A DNA stretch of 40,934 bases from a virus: positions 1 to 40,934 of the IMG/VR virus record IMGVR_UViG_3300021962_000233; one strand, 5' to 3'. The first letter of the stretch is position 1, and each line of letters starts with the position of its first letter. Both the position numbers and the translations under genes were made by a program. The notes under the pieces were generated by a model that saw only the letters and a program-made list of their open reading frames with translations, was not told the DNA's origin and did no database searches. Positions 40,626-40,934 of this stretch are shown here, piece after piece.

Positions 40626-40934
40626 TTATTCAAAAAAATCAAAAATATCTTCATTCACATCCTCAGTATTATCCCAAACAGGTACTAATGTAATTGTCTT
40701 GTCGTCTTTTTTGAAAAATGATTTTCTTTTAATAACGGTACCGCTTCGGTATTTCTTAACCATCTTTGGTAATTGTATTATCTTTTCTTTGTATAATAAA
40801 CTCATTCTATCATCTAACACCTCTAAAGGACTATCCCATAACTCAGATAACTGTTTATTAAACTTACCCAGTGATTGTACTCGTATAATCTCATTTCTTC
40901 TAAATTGGTATTCAATAGTAGCTCTATCAGTTGA
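40626..40934 (-). CDS. Partial hypothetical protein, N-terminus outside window
   Basis: The frame stays open from the TAA-side stop at 40626 to the window edge (102 visible residues), through a GTG and an ATG that are probably internal. The visible part is basic in the middle (LPKMVKKYRSGTVIKRKSFFKKDD) with an acidic C-terminus (NTEDVNEDIFDFFE). No domain recognised from the fragment. Its stop lies just upstream of the 40591 promoter. Confidence 0.75.
   Translation of the reverse strand, partial: STDRATIEYQFRRNEIIRVQSLGKFNKQLSELWDSPLEVLDDRMSLLYKEKIIQLPKMVKKYRSGTVIKRKSFFKKDDKTITLVPVWDNTEDVNEDIFDFFE

Noticed and set aside
1-40934. CRISPR array
   Set aside because: The repeats seen are coding (protein repeats) with no unique-spacer structure; no cas genes.
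1-40934. Insertion sequences, integrase or attachment sites
   Set aside because: No transposase, integrase or terminal inverted repeats were recognised, so integration state cannot be judged from this window.

Overview
This window looks like one segment of a tailed phage (or prophage-like) genome that infects a member of the Bacteroidota. The evidence is phage-type content: three giant collagen-like fibre genes ending in S74 chaperone domains, an orphan DNA methyltransferase, ThyA, DUF3310 and many tiny overlapping genes. The DNA is AT-rich, starts lack Shine-Dalgarno sequences, and several genes have the Bacteroidota promoter pattern TTG-N19/20-TAnnTTTG. It also carries families I associate with Bacteroidota and their phages (DUF2452, DUF6915-like). 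Family names come from motif recognition by eye; no search was run.

Layout. 1-3.4 kb (- strand): a truncated protein with a 22-residue repeat, an unknown protein, then a lipoprotein and a membrane/coiled-coil protein that could be a spanin pair. 3.4-5.0 kb (+): a membrane protein, a DUF6915-like protein and an acidic protein. 5-9.5 kb (-): small unknown genes, thymidylate synthase and an M23 peptidase. 9.54-10.46 kb (-): a gene-free, GC-richer stretch full of perfect hairpins, with Bacteroidota-type promoters at one end and a strong terminator at the other: a ~0.92 kb structured RNA of the GOLLD/ROOL kind. 10.6-19.7 kb: Nudix, DUF192, DHH phosphoesterase, LysM-like protein, beta-class DNA methyltransferase, DUF3310, a GT11 fucosyltransferase-like protein, DUF2452, a large acidic TKWCTA-motif protein and a sulfotransferase-like protein. 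19.8-26.8 kb: three 2-oxoglutarate/Fe(II) oxygenases, an FkbM methyltransferase, a tandem double GT17 glycosyltransferase and a second fucosyltransferase-like protein. 26.8-36.6 kb: three adjacent ~1,050-1,130-residue collagen-like fibre proteins. 37.5-40.9 kb: glutaredoxin, thioredoxin, a type II-like glutamine synthetase and small proteins.

How the genes may work together. The most striking feature is that three collagen-like fibres rich in X-Lys-Gly and Pro-Pro-Gly sit next to three prolyl/lysyl-hydroxylase-type oxygenases, three to four glycosyltransferase domains, a sulfotransferase and a sugar/O-methyltransferase. A phage-encoded pathway that hydroxylates and then glycosylates its own collagen-like fibres is the leading hypothesis. 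Individual enzymes might instead act on other virion proteins or on host glycans. Other themes are a redox/nitrogen module (glutamine synthetase, thioredoxin, glutaredoxin), short N-terminal leaders ending in L-x-E on several otherwise unrelated proteins (possible capsid-targeting peptides), and a recurrent TATTTATA-type motif just upstream of start codons (possible late promoter or leaderless start signal).
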